Below are positions 41,005 through 49,119 of a stretch of DNA of 64,000 bases, piece after piece. The notes beneath the pieces were generated by a model. That model worked only from the letters and a program-made list of their open reading frames with translations, was not told the origin of the DNA and searched no databases. The stretch's first letter is position 1. Each line of letters begins with the position of its first letter. Both the position numbers and the translations under genes were made by a program. The stretch covers positions 62,001 to 126,000 of the forward strand of contig NZ_NNBK01000017.1 of the NCBI RefSeq assembly GCF_002803075.1, given 5' to 3'. The DNA comes from Streptomyces sp. CB01373. GTDB taxonomy: Bacteria > Actinomycetota > Actinomycetes > Streptomycetales > Streptomycetaceae.

Positions 41005-41502
41005 ATGTCGTTCCTCCGCCGCCGCCACGCCACGCCCGCCGGGCCCGACTTCGACGTCCTGGCCATGGATCCGGGCGACTGGCCCGGCAACCTGGGCGCC
41101 GGTCTGCTGCCCGCGCCCGACGGCACCTGCCAGGGCGTGTTCCTGCGCTACGACCTGTTCGGCGGCCGCGGCACCGCGATGATCATCGGCAACCTGCCCG
41201 AGGGCTCGGCGGCCCGTGAGGTCGCCGAGGGCGAGGTCCCCTTCGAGGTGGCGCAGCTCCTGCTGGCCCTGGAGAACGACGAGGAGGTCACCGTCGTCGG
41301 CAGCGAGGACATGCCGGTGCTCCAGGGCGACAACCTCCTGATCGTGCGGCGGCTGAGGCTCTCCGAGAGCCGTATCTCCTGCGTGCAGTTCGACCGCAGC
41401 GACGGCGTCCTGGTCACCATCGCCGCCTGGGACCGGCCGATCACCGACGACCTGTACGCCCTGCTCAAGCCGCTGCCCGCCGAGCTGTTCCAGCAGGGCT
41501 GA
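41005..41502 (+). CDS. Conserved hypothetical protein, possibly leaderless mRNA
   Basis: 165 residues, acidic, no signal peptide or membrane segment. The sequence (DVLAMDPGDWPGNLGAGLLP, then LLALENDEEVTVVGSEDMP and SCVQFDRSDGVLVTIAAWDRP) looks like a compact alpha/beta domain found in Streptomyces; function not recognised. The ATG at 41005 has no Shine-Dalgarno, but TACCAT at 40993-40998 is an excellent -10 box that would place the transcription start on or next to the ATG. The longer in-frame extension to 40849 is arginine/proline-rich and contains the terminator of the previous gene, so it was rejected. Confidence 0.85.
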   Translation: MSFLRRRHATPAGPDFDVLAMDPGDWPGNLGAGLLPAPDGTCQGVFLRYDLFGGRGTAMIIGNLPEGSAAREVAEGEVPFEVAQLLLALENDEEVTVVGSEDMPVLQGDNLLIVRRLRLSESRISCVQFDRSDGVLVTIAAWDRPITDDLYALLKPLPAELFQQG

Positions 41503-41516
41503 CCCGCCGCGCGAAA

Positions 41517-41541
41517 GGGCCGGCCCCCACGGGACCGGCCC
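41517..41541. terminator. Bidirectional hairpin between convergent genes
   Basis: GGGCCGGCCCC and GGGACCGGCCC form an 11-bp stem with one C-A mismatch, between the stops at 41502 (plus) and 41589 (minus). Confidence 0.7.
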
Positions 41542-41588
41542 CTCACGTCGTCCTCGTACCCTCTTCGTCCTCGTACGCTGTCGGCCCG

Positions 41589-43571
41589 CTACCGGGACGA
41601 GCGTTCCACCTGCACGTCCGCGGCCCGCACGAACGCCACCCGGTGGCCGAACTGGACCTCGTAGTACATGTCCTTGCCGACCACCACCCGGTGCGAGTCC
41701 GTGGTGAAGGTGGCCGAGTAGTAGTACTCACCCGGCAGCAGATCGCCCACCACGTACCTCTGTCCCGCGAGCAGCTTGTACGGCAGCGGCGACACCGCCT
41801 GGACGGGCACGCCCGCCGGGTAGGCCCCCTCCTCCGGGTAGGCCCTCCCGTACACCGGCACGCTGTCCAGCCCCGCCTTGGGCGTCACCACCGTGCCCGC
41901 CGCGTTCACCGCCGTCGGCTTCTTCGCCGGGTTCTGGAACCAGGCCTTCTGGCCCAGGTACCAGATCGCCGTCCAGTCGCCCTGCCGGTCGGCGACCGCG
42001 TACTGCTGCCCGGTCTCCACCCGCGAGGCCACGTCGTTCACGTCGGTCGTCGACGGGCCGCCGTCCGGCCTCAGACCGATGTCCTTGATCAGCGGCGAGG
42101 AGGTGTCGGGCTGCGAGTACAGCCGCACCTCGCTGGAGCCGTGCGCCGCGCACGGCTTGCCGCTGGTGACGCAGCCCGTGTACTCGGGCCGGTTGGCCGC
42201 GTAGTCGGGGCGGATGGTCACCAGGCCGCCCTTCTTGCCCGCGGACGGCTGGAAGGGGTGGCCGAGCAGCTTGAAGTAGTGCCGCCAGTCCCAGTACGGG
42301 CCCGGGTCGGTGTGCATGCCCGGGATGTTCGGCGTGGTCGTCGCCGGCACGGTGTCGTGGCCGAGGATGTGCTGCCGGTCCAGCGGGATGTCGTACTTGC
42401 GCGCGAGGTACTTCACCAGCCGCGCCGAGGACCGGTACATCGCCTCCGTGTACCAGGCGTCCGGCGAGGCGAGGAAGCCCTCGTGCTCCAGGCCGATCGA
42501 CTTGGCGTTGATGTACCAGTTGCCCGCGTGCCAGGCGACGTCCTTGGCCTTCACATGCTGGGCGATGTGCCCGTCGGTGGAGCGCAGCGTGTAGTTCCAG
42601 GACACGTAGGTGGGGTCCTGGATCAGGTTGAGGACGCCGTCCCAGTTGCCCTCCGTGTCGTGGATGACGATGTACCGGATGGACTGCGCCTTGGGCCGGT
42701 CGCCCAGGTCGTGGTTGCCGTAGTCGTCCCCGCCGAACTCCTCGTACGGCGCCGGAACCCACTCGCAGGCCACCGAGGCCGGGCACTCCGTGCCCGCCGC
42801 CGAGGCAGGGGGCAGGGCCGCCCGCGTCAGCTGGGCCTTGCGGGGAGCGATGCCGGGCCGCGCGGCCAGGACGATCCGCTGCCCCGAGTCGGTGGTGCGC
42901 CGCTCACCGGAGCGGATCACGTTGTACACGTCGTCGGCGTAGGCCGCCGCCGTCGCGCTGTCGTCCGCGCCGGAGTAGCGGGCCACCGCGCCGTACCAGT
43001 CGGCCGGATCCCCGCTCAGCGGTTCGCCGAGCTTCTTCTGGGCGGCCGCCAGCAGGGCCGCGCCGCCCGCGATGTTCGCCGACTCGTCCTCACGCAGCCG
43101 TTCGGCGGGGATCCCGGTCAGCCCTGCCGCCCGGGGCAGCGTCTTCAGCCGGGCGGGCAGGGCCGAGTCCGACGGCACTTCCGCCTCGGGGTGCAGGGCG
43201 GCCCGCGCGTCGTCACCGCGCGCGTCCTCCGAGCCCTCGGTGTGGTGCGGGGCCGAGGCGAGCGCGGTGCGCGCGTCGGTCAGGTGCATCGGACCGTAGC
43301 CGCCGGTCACGCTCGGGGCGCCGCCGTGCCCGTCCCAGCGCGACTGCAGATAGGACACGCCCAGCAGAACGCTGAGCGGCACGTGGTACTCGGTGGACGC
43401 GGACGCGAACGCCCGCTGCAACCGGCCGGTGTCGTCCGTGGCGGCGCCCGCGGACGGGGTGCCGCCGAGCAGCGGCAGCAGCAGCGCGGCCGAGGCGACG
43501 ACTCCCGCCGCGGTGCGCGCGCTCCTGCGTCCCGGCATGGTTCTGGGGTCGGTGGTGGCGGATCCTCGCAA
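41589..43571 (-). CDS. Secreted N-acetylmuramoyl-L-alanine amidase
   Basis: About 660 residues. Signal peptide (TAAGVVASAALLLPLLGG, cleavage near SAGA-A). Residues ~60-260 are a lytic-transglycosylase-like or helical domain (VPLSVLLGVSYLQSRWDGHGG). Residues ~300-470 form an Amidase_2 (PGRP-like) zinc domain: SIRYIVIHDTEGNWDG, GLEHEGFL, HILGHDTVPA and MHTDPGPYWDW supply the His/Glu/Asp ligands. The C-terminus has SH3-like repeats. It cleaves peptidoglycan stem peptides. The start at TTG 43571 was chosen because AGGAGG lies 5-6 nt upstream (CAGGAGGCTGCA); an ATG at 43538 lacks a ribosome site. Confidence 0.9.
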   Translation of the reverse strand: MRGSATTDPRTMPGRRSARTAAGVVASAALLLPLLGGTPSAGAATDDTGRLQRAFASASTEYHVPLSVLLGVSYLQSRWDGHGGAPSVTGGYGPMHLTDARTALASAPHHTEGSEDARGDDARAALHPEAEVPSDSALPARLKTLPRAAGLTGIPAERLREDESANIAGGAALLAAAQKKLGEPLSGDPADWYGAVARYSGADDSATAAAYADDVYNVIRSGERRTTDSGQRIVLAARPGIAPRKAQLTRAALPPASAAGTECPASVACEWVPAPYEEFGGDDYGNHDLGDRPKAQSIRYIVIHDTEGNWDGVLNLIQDPTYVSWNYTLRSTDGHIAQHVKAKDVAWHAGNWYINAKSIGLEHEGFLASPDAWYTEAMYRSSARLVKYLARKYDIPLDRQHILGHDTVPATTTPNIPGMHTDPGPYWDWRHYFKLLGHPFQPSAGKKGGLVTIRPDYAANRPEYTGCVTSGKPCAAHGSSEVRLYSQPDTSSPLIKDIGLRPDGGPSTTDVNDVASRVETGQQYAVADRQGDWTAIWYLGQKAWFQNPAKKPTAVNAAGTVVTPKAGLDSVPVYGRAYPEEGAYPAGVPVQAVSPLPYKLLAGQRYVVGDLLPGEYYYSATFTTDSHRVVVGKDMYYEVQFGHRVAFVRAADVQVERSSR

Positions 43572-43865
43572 TGCAGCCTCCTGGGGCGCTCGGGCGTAGC
43601 GGGGCGTGCGGGGCCGGCGTGGATCAGTGGTACCGGCTGCCCGACGATCCGTCAATCATGCGCACAGCAAGGCGATTTCCCATGTCAAGCAGCATCTCGG
43701 CGAGTTTCGCCACGGCACGCCCGAGGCCTGCGCGGCGTCAGTGGCTTACACCAATGGCTCCTACGGCCACTGCTCCGAAAGAGGTGATCCGAAAGAGGTG
43801 AACTCCCGAGCGCGACGAACTCGGAAGGAGCCGCACGAGAGCCGGGCAAGGGCGGGCACGACAAA
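43572..43865. other. Intergenic region without a recognisable gene
   Basis: About 300 bp upstream of the amidase and downstream of the phosphotransferase, both minus-strand. It holds a tandem duplication TCCGAAAGAGGTGA (about 43774-43801), short AT-richer segments near 43655-43700 that may be the amidase promoter, and no frame with Streptomyces codon bias. Confidence 0.5.
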
Positions 43866-43902
43866 GGTCCGCGGGCACCCGATGCGGGGTGCGCCGCGGA
43901 CC
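43866..43902 (-). terminator. Hairpin after the phosphotransferase gene
   Basis: GGTCCGCGGGCACCC and GGGGTGCGCCGCGGACC pair over about 15 bp (one bulged or mismatched position) around a GATGC loop, 11 bp past the stop codon at 43913. On the minus strand it is followed by TTTGTCG. Confidence 0.75.
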
Positions 43903-43912
43903 GTCGTCCCTG

Positions 43913-45052
43913 TCAGCGGGTGCCGACCGCCGCGCGCACGGCCCGGCGGGCCAGCTGGCAGTCGTCGTGGAGCCGCCGCAGCAGCAGACGCTGTTCCTCG
44001 CCGGACGGTACGGCACCCGGGTGGGCCGTACCCGGTGCCGCCGGGGCAGTGTCGTGCAGGGAACGCTGCACGGCCGTCTCGTACGTGCGGATCTCCCGGG
44101 TGAGCACGAGCATCAGATTCACCAGAAACGCGTCCCGCGAGGCCGGGCCCGCCGACTGGGCGAGCTGGCTGATCTGCCGCCGCGCGAGCGGCGCGTCCCC
44201 GAGCACCGACCACAGTGTCGCCAGGTCGTAGCCCGGCAGGTACCAGCCCGCGTGCTCCCAGTCCACCAGTACGGGACCGGCCGGGGAGAGCAGGACGTTG
44301 GCGAGCAGGGCGTCGCCGTGGCAGAACTGGCCCATGCCCTGCCGGCCGGCGGCGTGCGCGATGCCGTGCAGCAGCTTCTGCAGGTCACCCAGATCCCGGT
44401 CGGTGAGCAGACCCAGCTCGTGGTACCGGGAGATGCGGGCGGCGTAGTCCAGCGGGGCGTCGAACGTGCCCGCAGGGGGCCGCCAGGCGTTCAGCCTGCA
44501 GATCGCGCCCAGGGCCGCCCCGATGTCCGCCCGCGGCGGGGCCTCCACCGGGTGCCGCTGCAGCGCGGCCACCCGTCCCGGCGTCCGCTCGATCACCAGC
44601 GTGCAGTTGTCCGGGTCCGCCGCGATCAGCCGGGGCACACGGACCGGTGGCCGGTGCCGGACGAACGAGCGGTATGCGGCTATTTCGTGCCGGTAGCGCT
44701 CCGCCCACGCGGGGGAGTGGTCGAGTAAACACTTGGCGACAGCGGTGCCGCGCCCGATCGTGCCGACCAGGAGCACGGACCGCCCGCTGCGGCGCAGCAC
44801 CTGCACCGGAGCGAACTCCGGGCAGATCCGGTGCACCGAGGCGATCGCGGTGCGCAGTTGCGCGCCCTGAGGGCCGGACAAGTCGAGTCTCCCGCTCAGC
44901 GGTTGCGTGCCGGGCCCCACGGCGTGCCGCGTCCGGCCGGCACCGAGCGCGGGGGCCGCCGGACGCAGGGGGTCGAGGTAGGGGCCGCCGACGCCCGGAC
45001 GGGGACGCAGCGACCGGGGCGGGGCGGACACGGAGGACGATGCTGCGTACAT
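43913..45052 (-). CDS. Aminoglycoside phosphotransferase-family protein
   Basis: 379 residues. A low-complexity N-terminus (about 1-60) precedes an APH/choline-kinase-like fold: a nucleotide-binding part with TAVAKCLLDHSPAW (Lys) and the catalytic FCHGDALLANVLL followed by PVLVDWEHAGWYLPGYDLAT (HGD-x4-N and DWE). The ligands for ATP and Mg2+ are intact. It may phosphorylate a small hydroxylated metabolite; antibiotic resistance is only one possibility. The ATG at 45052 has AAGGGA about 15 nt upstream. It is divergent from the NsdA-like regulator, a neighbour pairing that may imply joint function. Confidence 0.87.
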   Translation of the reverse strand: MYAASSSVSAPPRSLRPRPGVGGPYLDPLRPAAPALGAGRTRHAVGPGTQPLSGRLDLSGPQGAQLRTAIASVHRICPEFAPVQVLRRSGRSVLLVGTIGRGTAVAKCLLDHSPAWAERYRHEIAAYRSFVRHRPPVRVPRLIAADPDNCTLVIERTPGRVAALQRHPVEAPPRADIGAALGAICRLNAWRPPAGTFDAPLDYAARISRYHELGLLTDRDLGDLQKLLHGIAHAAGRQGMGQFCHGDALLANVLLSPAGPVLVDWEHAGWYLPGYDLATLWSVLGDAPLARRQISQLAQSAGPASRDAFLVNLMLVLTREIRTYETAVQRSLHDTAPAAPGTAHPGAVPSGEEQRLLLRRLHDDCQLARRAVRAAVGTR

Positions 45053-45285
45053 GTGGCGGGACCGATCCCTTCGTGTGCCTGCTGCTTCAGCGCCTCCCGG
45101 CCCGGACGCCCGGGTGCACCCTGGGGAATGTCCCTCGGCGACCGGGTCGGGGTGGCGCTTTCCTACCTGACACCCGGCGCGCACTGGCACACCATGTGGC
45201 GCACCCTGGCGAACCCTGGCGAATAGTCGCCCGGCAAGTCGCGGCGGGTCTACTGTCAACTCAGCCGAGTACCTGGGGGCTTGAC

Positions 45286-46779
45286 GTGACAGGACAACCC
45301 AACACCCGTCTCGCGGACCTGTTCGGCCTGGCCGGCTGGTCCAAGGGGGAACTCGCGAGGCTGGTCAACCGGCAGGCGGCGGCCATGGGCCACCCCCAGC
45401 TGGCGACCGACACCTCCCGGGTGCGGCGCTGGATCGACATGGGAGAGATCCCGCGCGATCCGGTGCCACGGGTGCTGGCGGCCCTGTTCACCGAGCGTCT
45501 CGGCCGTGTCGTGACCATTGAGGACCTCGGTCTGGTGCGGCACGGGCGTACAGGGAAACGGCAGGGCGACGGGAGCGAGGAACATCCCGACGGAATGCCG
45601 TGGGCGCCCGAGCGCACCGCCGCGGTCCTCACCGAATTCACGGGAATGGACCTCATGCTCAACCGACGCGGCTTGGTGGGCGCGGGCGCCGCGCTCGCCG
45701 CGGGCTCCGCAATCAGCAGCGCCATGCACGACTGGCTGCAATCCGATCCGACACTCAAGGCCGACACCCCCGCCCTCGACCATCCCCTGCACGCCGACCC
45801 CGCCGGGTACGACCGCTACGACGCCGCCCCCATCGGGTCGCAGGAGATCGAGGAACTCGAACGCTCGGTGGAGGTGTTCCGGGCCTGGGACGCCGCCCGC
45901 GGCGGCGGGCTGCAACGCAAGGCGGTGGTCGGCCAGCTCAACGAGGTGGGCGGCATGCTCGCCTACCACCACCCACCCCACCTCCAGCGGCGCCTGTGGG
46001 GCGTCGCCGCCAACCTCTCCGTCCTCGCCGGCTGGATGTCCCACGACGTCGGCCTGGAACCCACCGCCCAGAAGTACTTCGTCATCGCCGCCCACGCCGC
46101 GAGGGAGGGCGGCGACCGGCCGCGCGCCGGGGAGGCACTGTCCCGCGCGGCACGCCAGATGGTGCACCTGGGCAGGCCCGACGACGCGCTGAACCTGATG
46201 AAGCTCGCCCACTCCGGCGCGGGCGACCGCCTCCAGCCGCGCACCAAGGCCATGTTCCACACCATCGAGGCCTGGGCGCAGGCCTCGATGGGCAAGGGCC
46301 AGGCGATGCGCCGCACCCTCGGACGGGCGGAGGACCTCTTCGTCTCCGACACCGGCGACGCGGAGCCGCTCGACTGGATGCAGACCTTCAAGGACGAGGA
46401 CCTGTACGGCATGCAGGCGCTCGCCTACCGCACGCTGGCCGAGCACGACCCGGACGCGGCCGTGCACGCCCAGCACTACGCGGAGAAGGCCCTGGCCCTG
46501 CGGGTCGACGGACGCGAGCGGTCGAAGATCTTCGACCATCTGTCCATGGCCTCCGCCTGCTTCATCGCGGACGACCCCGAACAGGCGGACCGGTACGCGC
46601 GGTTGGCCCTGATGGCGATGGGCTCGAACTCCTCCCGGCGCACCTGGGACCGGCTGCGCGAGATGTACCGGCTCACCGCCGAGTACGCCACCTATCCGAA
46701 GGTCGGCGAGCTGAGGGAGGAGATCCGGCTGGCGCTGCCGGGGCCGAAGGGCAGGAAATCCGGGAGCGCGCCGGCGTAG
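45286..46779 (+). CDS. NsdA/NsdB-like developmental regulator
   Basis: 497 residues from GTG 45286 (CTGGGGGCTTGAC upstream). The N-terminal ~85 residues carry the Nsd-type pattern GWSKGELARLVNRQAAAMG, DTSRVRRWIDMGEIPRDPV and VVTIEDLGL, a helix-turn-helix-like DNA-binding module. A hydrophobic stretch follows (VGAGAALAAGSAISSAM, about 130-150), then an alpha-helical TPR-like C-terminal half. S. coelicolor NsdA negatively regulates morphological differentiation and antibiotic production. A promoter with TACTGT as -10 (45251-45256) would start transcription about 25 bp before the GTG. Which Nsd paralogue it is cannot be decided. Confidence 0.85.
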   Translation: MTGQPNTRLADLFGLAGWSKGELARLVNRQAAAMGHPQLATDTSRVRRWIDMGEIPRDPVPRVLAALFTERLGRVVTIEDLGLVRHGRTGKRQGDGSEEHPDGMPWAPERTAAVLTEFTGMDLMLNRRGLVGAGAALAAGSAISSAMHDWLQSDPTLKADTPALDHPLHADPAGYDRYDAAPIGSQEIEELERSVEVFRAWDAARGGGLQRKAVVGQLNEVGGMLAYHHPPHLQRRLWGVAANLSVLAGWMSHDVGLEPTAQKYFVIAAHAAREGGDRPRAGEALSRAARQMVHLGRPDDALNLMKLAHSGAGDRLQPRTKAMFHTIEAWAQASMGKGQAMRRTLGRAEDLFVSDTGDAEPLDWMQTFKDEDLYGMQALAYRTLAEHDPDAAVHAQHYAEKALALRVDGRERSKIFDHLSMASACFIADDPEQADRYARLALMAMGSNSSRRTWDRLREMYRLTAEYATYPKVGELREEIRLALPGPKGRKSGSAPA

Positions 46780-46800
46780 GGTTCCGGTCCCGTACGCGGG

Positions 46801-48237
46801 TTACGAGGTCACCCGGGCGACCAGCACACAGGCGTCGTCCTCGCGCCCGGTTCCGGCGAACTCCTCCACGACCGTCCGTACGCACTCCTGCGCGCCGCGC
46901 GCCGCGATGAACCGCGGGGCCAGGCCGAGCAGGCGGTCTGCCGCGGTGGCCGTTCGTCCCTCACGCCCGGCCGTGCCGGCGCGCGGGGACCCGCACCGGG
47001 GCGCCGGTGTCTCGGTGTGCAGCAGGAGCAGGTCGCCCGGCTCCAGGATCTCCTCGGCCTGCCCGTAGGAGGCTCCGGAAGCGGTGCCGAGCCGGACGCC
47101 GTCCGGGGCGTCCAGCATCCGCCCCGTCCCGCCGCGGAACAGCAGCGGGGCGGGGTGTCCTGCCTGCGCCCAGGTCAGGGTGCGGGTGGCGGGCCGGTAC
47201 CGGCAGCAGACGGCGCTGCCGGCGGCCGGCTGCCCGGTGGCGTCCAGCAACTGGTCGAGCCAGGTCATCAGCTGTTCCGGCCGGGCCCCCGCCATGGCCA
47301 TGCCGCGCAGGGCGCCCAGCAGCATCGCCGCGCCCGTGGTCGCGTCCGGCCCGCGGCCGGTGAGTCTCCCGGCACCGAGCAGGGTGTCGCCGTCGGGCAG
47401 CCCCATCGCGTCGTACCAGTCGAACCCGGCCGGGGTGCCGGTGGAGGACGGCAGGTGGTGGGCGGCCAGGTCGAGCCCTGGGCGGCCCCGGTGCGGGAGC
47501 CGCAGGAAGCCACGCCACGGGGGGAGCGCGGCCTCCTGCGGCTCGACCGCGAGCCGGTGCCCGGTCTGCGCGCGATGCCGGTGGCGGTGCAGCGAGTCAC
47601 GGGTCTCGCGCACGGCCGACTGACTGAGCCGCAGTTCGCTGACGTCCCGCAGCACCGCCCACATCGAGGCGGTGCCGCCGTCGGCGTCGAGCACGGGCTC
47701 GCCCATCATGTGCACCGCGCGGACGGCTCCGTCCGGCCGCACGATGCGGAACTCCCCGTCGATCGGCTTGGCGTCGACCAGGCAGTCGGTGACCATGGCG
47801 GTCAGCCGGGGCCGGTCCTCGTCCAGCACCACGGAGGGCAGTTCGTCGAGGGTGAGCGGGGGAACGGCCGGGTCGCGGCCGAGGATCCGGAACAGCTCGC
47901 CCGACCAGGCGGCCTCGTCCGTCAGCAGGTTCCACTCGGCGCTGCCGACACGGCTGAGGAGCGAGCCGCGCGGGGCGGCGGAGGGTGCGGCGGGCACCGG
48001 TGGCGGGCCGTCGCGCAACTGCGCCAAGTGCGTGTCCAGATCATTGAGTTGACGCATCGCCAGATCGCACAGCGCACGCTCCCACCGGCCCCGCGGATCC
48101 GATGCGTCGCCCTGCGCGTCCCGCCGTACGGCGTCCATCCCGCCCCTGAGCCGGCGCGCCTGCGATATCAGCGCGTCGACCGGGCCGCCCCCGGGTGGCT
48201 GGGCGGGGGAGCGGTCCGCGGAGACATGGGGCGGCAT
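46801..48237 (-). CDS. PAS-domain SpoIIE-type PP2C phosphatase with damaged metal site
   Basis: 478 residues (ATG 48237). N-terminal ~120 residues helical; a PAS domain (about 130-230: LFRILGRDPAVPPL, DGEFRIVRPDGAVRAVHMMGEP); then a linker and a SpoIIE phosphatase domain (about 260-478: FDWYDAMGLPDGDTLLGAGRL, TTGAAMLLGALRG, PLLFRGGTGRMLDAPDG, GREDDACVLVARV). Active enzymes carry an Asp in the G-D-V-x-G-H-G loop; here it is AGRLTGRG, so one metal ligand is replaced by Arg, and the first motif reads GFDWYDA rather than GGDWYD. Activity is probably reduced or lost. An upstream in-frame extension to 48477 lacks domain similarity. Confidence 0.85.
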   Translation of the reverse strand: MPPHVSADRSPAQPPGGGPVDALISQARRLRGGMDAVRRDAQGDASDPRGRWERALCDLAMRQLNDLDTHLAQLRDGPPPVPAAPSAAPRGSLLSRVGSAEWNLLTDEAAWSGELFRILGRDPAVPPLTLDELPSVVLDEDRPRLTAMVTDCLVDAKPIDGEFRIVRPDGAVRAVHMMGEPVLDADGGTASMWAVLRDVSELRLSQSAVRETRDSLHRHRHRAQTGHRLAVEPQEAALPPWRGFLRLPHRGRPGLDLAAHHLPSSTGTPAGFDWYDAMGLPDGDTLLGAGRLTGRGPDATTGAAMLLGALRGMAMAGARPEQLMTWLDQLLDATGQPAAGSAVCCRYRPATRTLTWAQAGHPAPLLFRGGTGRMLDAPDGVRLGTASGASYGQAEEILEPGDLLLLHTETPAPRCGSPRAGTAGREGRTATAADRLLGLAPRFIAARGAQECVRTVVEEFAGTGREDDACVLVARVTS

Positions 48238-48654
48238 GGCGCACTCCGATGCGGGGACGGTTCGGCCGGGGCGGCTGGAGGGGGCGCTACGACTGTGGCA
48301 CAGCCGACGGCGCCCTGTAAGGGATTTGGCAAGACGCGACGCGAGGGTGCACCTGGCATATGCCACAGTCTCCCCAGGGCGGCTGACCGGCACTTTCTGT
48401 GTAGCCGCACCGGTGGCCGAGGCGTAGACGAGGTACGCGATTTGACGGTCGGCCGGAGGCGGTGCGCGGACGCTCAAGCGTGTGTTCTACGGCCGTCTGT
48501 TCCCTTATTGCGAGCCGCTCACGGCCGATCAACGGCAGAGTGACGCAGCTCACATGAATTGGTGGGCTGTCCGGCGTAATGCGAACGGCTCCAGCGCACT
48601 CCCAAGGACAACGGCACAACCGGCCGACCTGACGACTCACAGGGGAGACCGACC
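48238..48654. promoter_or_regulatory. Divergent intergenic region with a CRP-like palindrome
   Basis: 417 bp between the phosphatase and the SsgA-like gene. GTGA-CGCAGC-TCAC at 48540-48553 is a perfect match to the GTGA-N6-TCAC core of CRP/FNR-type sites, 102 bp before the SsgA-like start. GCGATTTGACGGTC (48438-48451) may hold a -35 TTGACG for the plus strand. No gene-like frame was found. Confidence 0.4.
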
Positions 48655-49068
48655 ATGGACACCACCCTCGAACAGACCGCCCGCGCCCGTCTGATCACCG
48701 CGGAAGGACGGGAAGTCTCCGTACCCGCCGTACTGCGCTACGTGTCCACCGACCCGCTGGCCGTGCACATGGACTTCCCGCCCGAGGTCTCCCTCGACGG
48801 CGAGGCGGTCTCATGGACCTTCGCCCGCGTCCTGCTGGAGGAGGGCATCGAGGGCCAGGCCGGCGCCGGGGACGTGCACCTGTGGCCGTGCGGAGGGTCC
48901 CGTACGGTGCTGGAGCTGCACTCGCCCTCGGGTCTGGCCCTGCTCCAGTTCGACACCCCGGCGCTGCACCGCTTCCTGCTGCGCAGCTACGCCGTGGTCG
49001 CCCCGGGGCAGGAGGACCTCACCGCGGCCGTCGACCACGGCCTGAGCACGATCTTCGGCACCGTCTGA
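48655..49068 (+). CDS. SsgA-like sporulation/cell-division regulator (SALP family)
   Basis: 137 residues. The SALP pattern is intact: an N-terminal TARARLITAEGREVSVPAVL, then YVSTDPLAVHMDFPPEV, TWTFAR-like SWTFARVLLEEGIE, and a C-terminal TALHRFLLRSYAVVAPGQ-type region (ALHRFLLRSYAVV). SsgA/SsgB-type proteins localise FtsZ and control septation and autolysis during aerial growth in actinomycetes. The ATG at 48655 follows CACAGGGGAGACCGACC. Possible regulation through the CRP-like site upstream. The specific paralogue (SsgA to SsgG) is not determined. Confidence 0.92.
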   Translation: MDTTLEQTARARLITAEGREVSVPAVLRYVSTDPLAVHMDFPPEVSLDGEAVSWTFARVLLEEGIEGQAGAGDVHLWPCGGSRTVLELHSPSGLALLQFDTPALHRFLLRSYAVVAPGQEDLTAAVDHGLSTIFGTV

Positions 49069-49085
49069 GCCGGCCACCCCTCGCC

Positions 49086-49111
49086 GCCGGGCGCCACCGC
49101 GGGCGCCCGGC
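49086..49111. terminator. Bidirectional hairpin between SsgA-like and baeRF genes
   Basis: GCCGGGCGCC and GGCGCCCGGC form a perfect 10-bp stem with a 6-nt loop between the stops at 49068 (plus) and 49120 (minus). Confidence 0.75.
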
Positions 49112-49119
49112 GCCGGGCC

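Noticed and set aside
43658..43801. Possible small plus-strand gene after the amidase promoter region
   Set aside because: Third-position GC is not raised and no ribosome site or domain is present.
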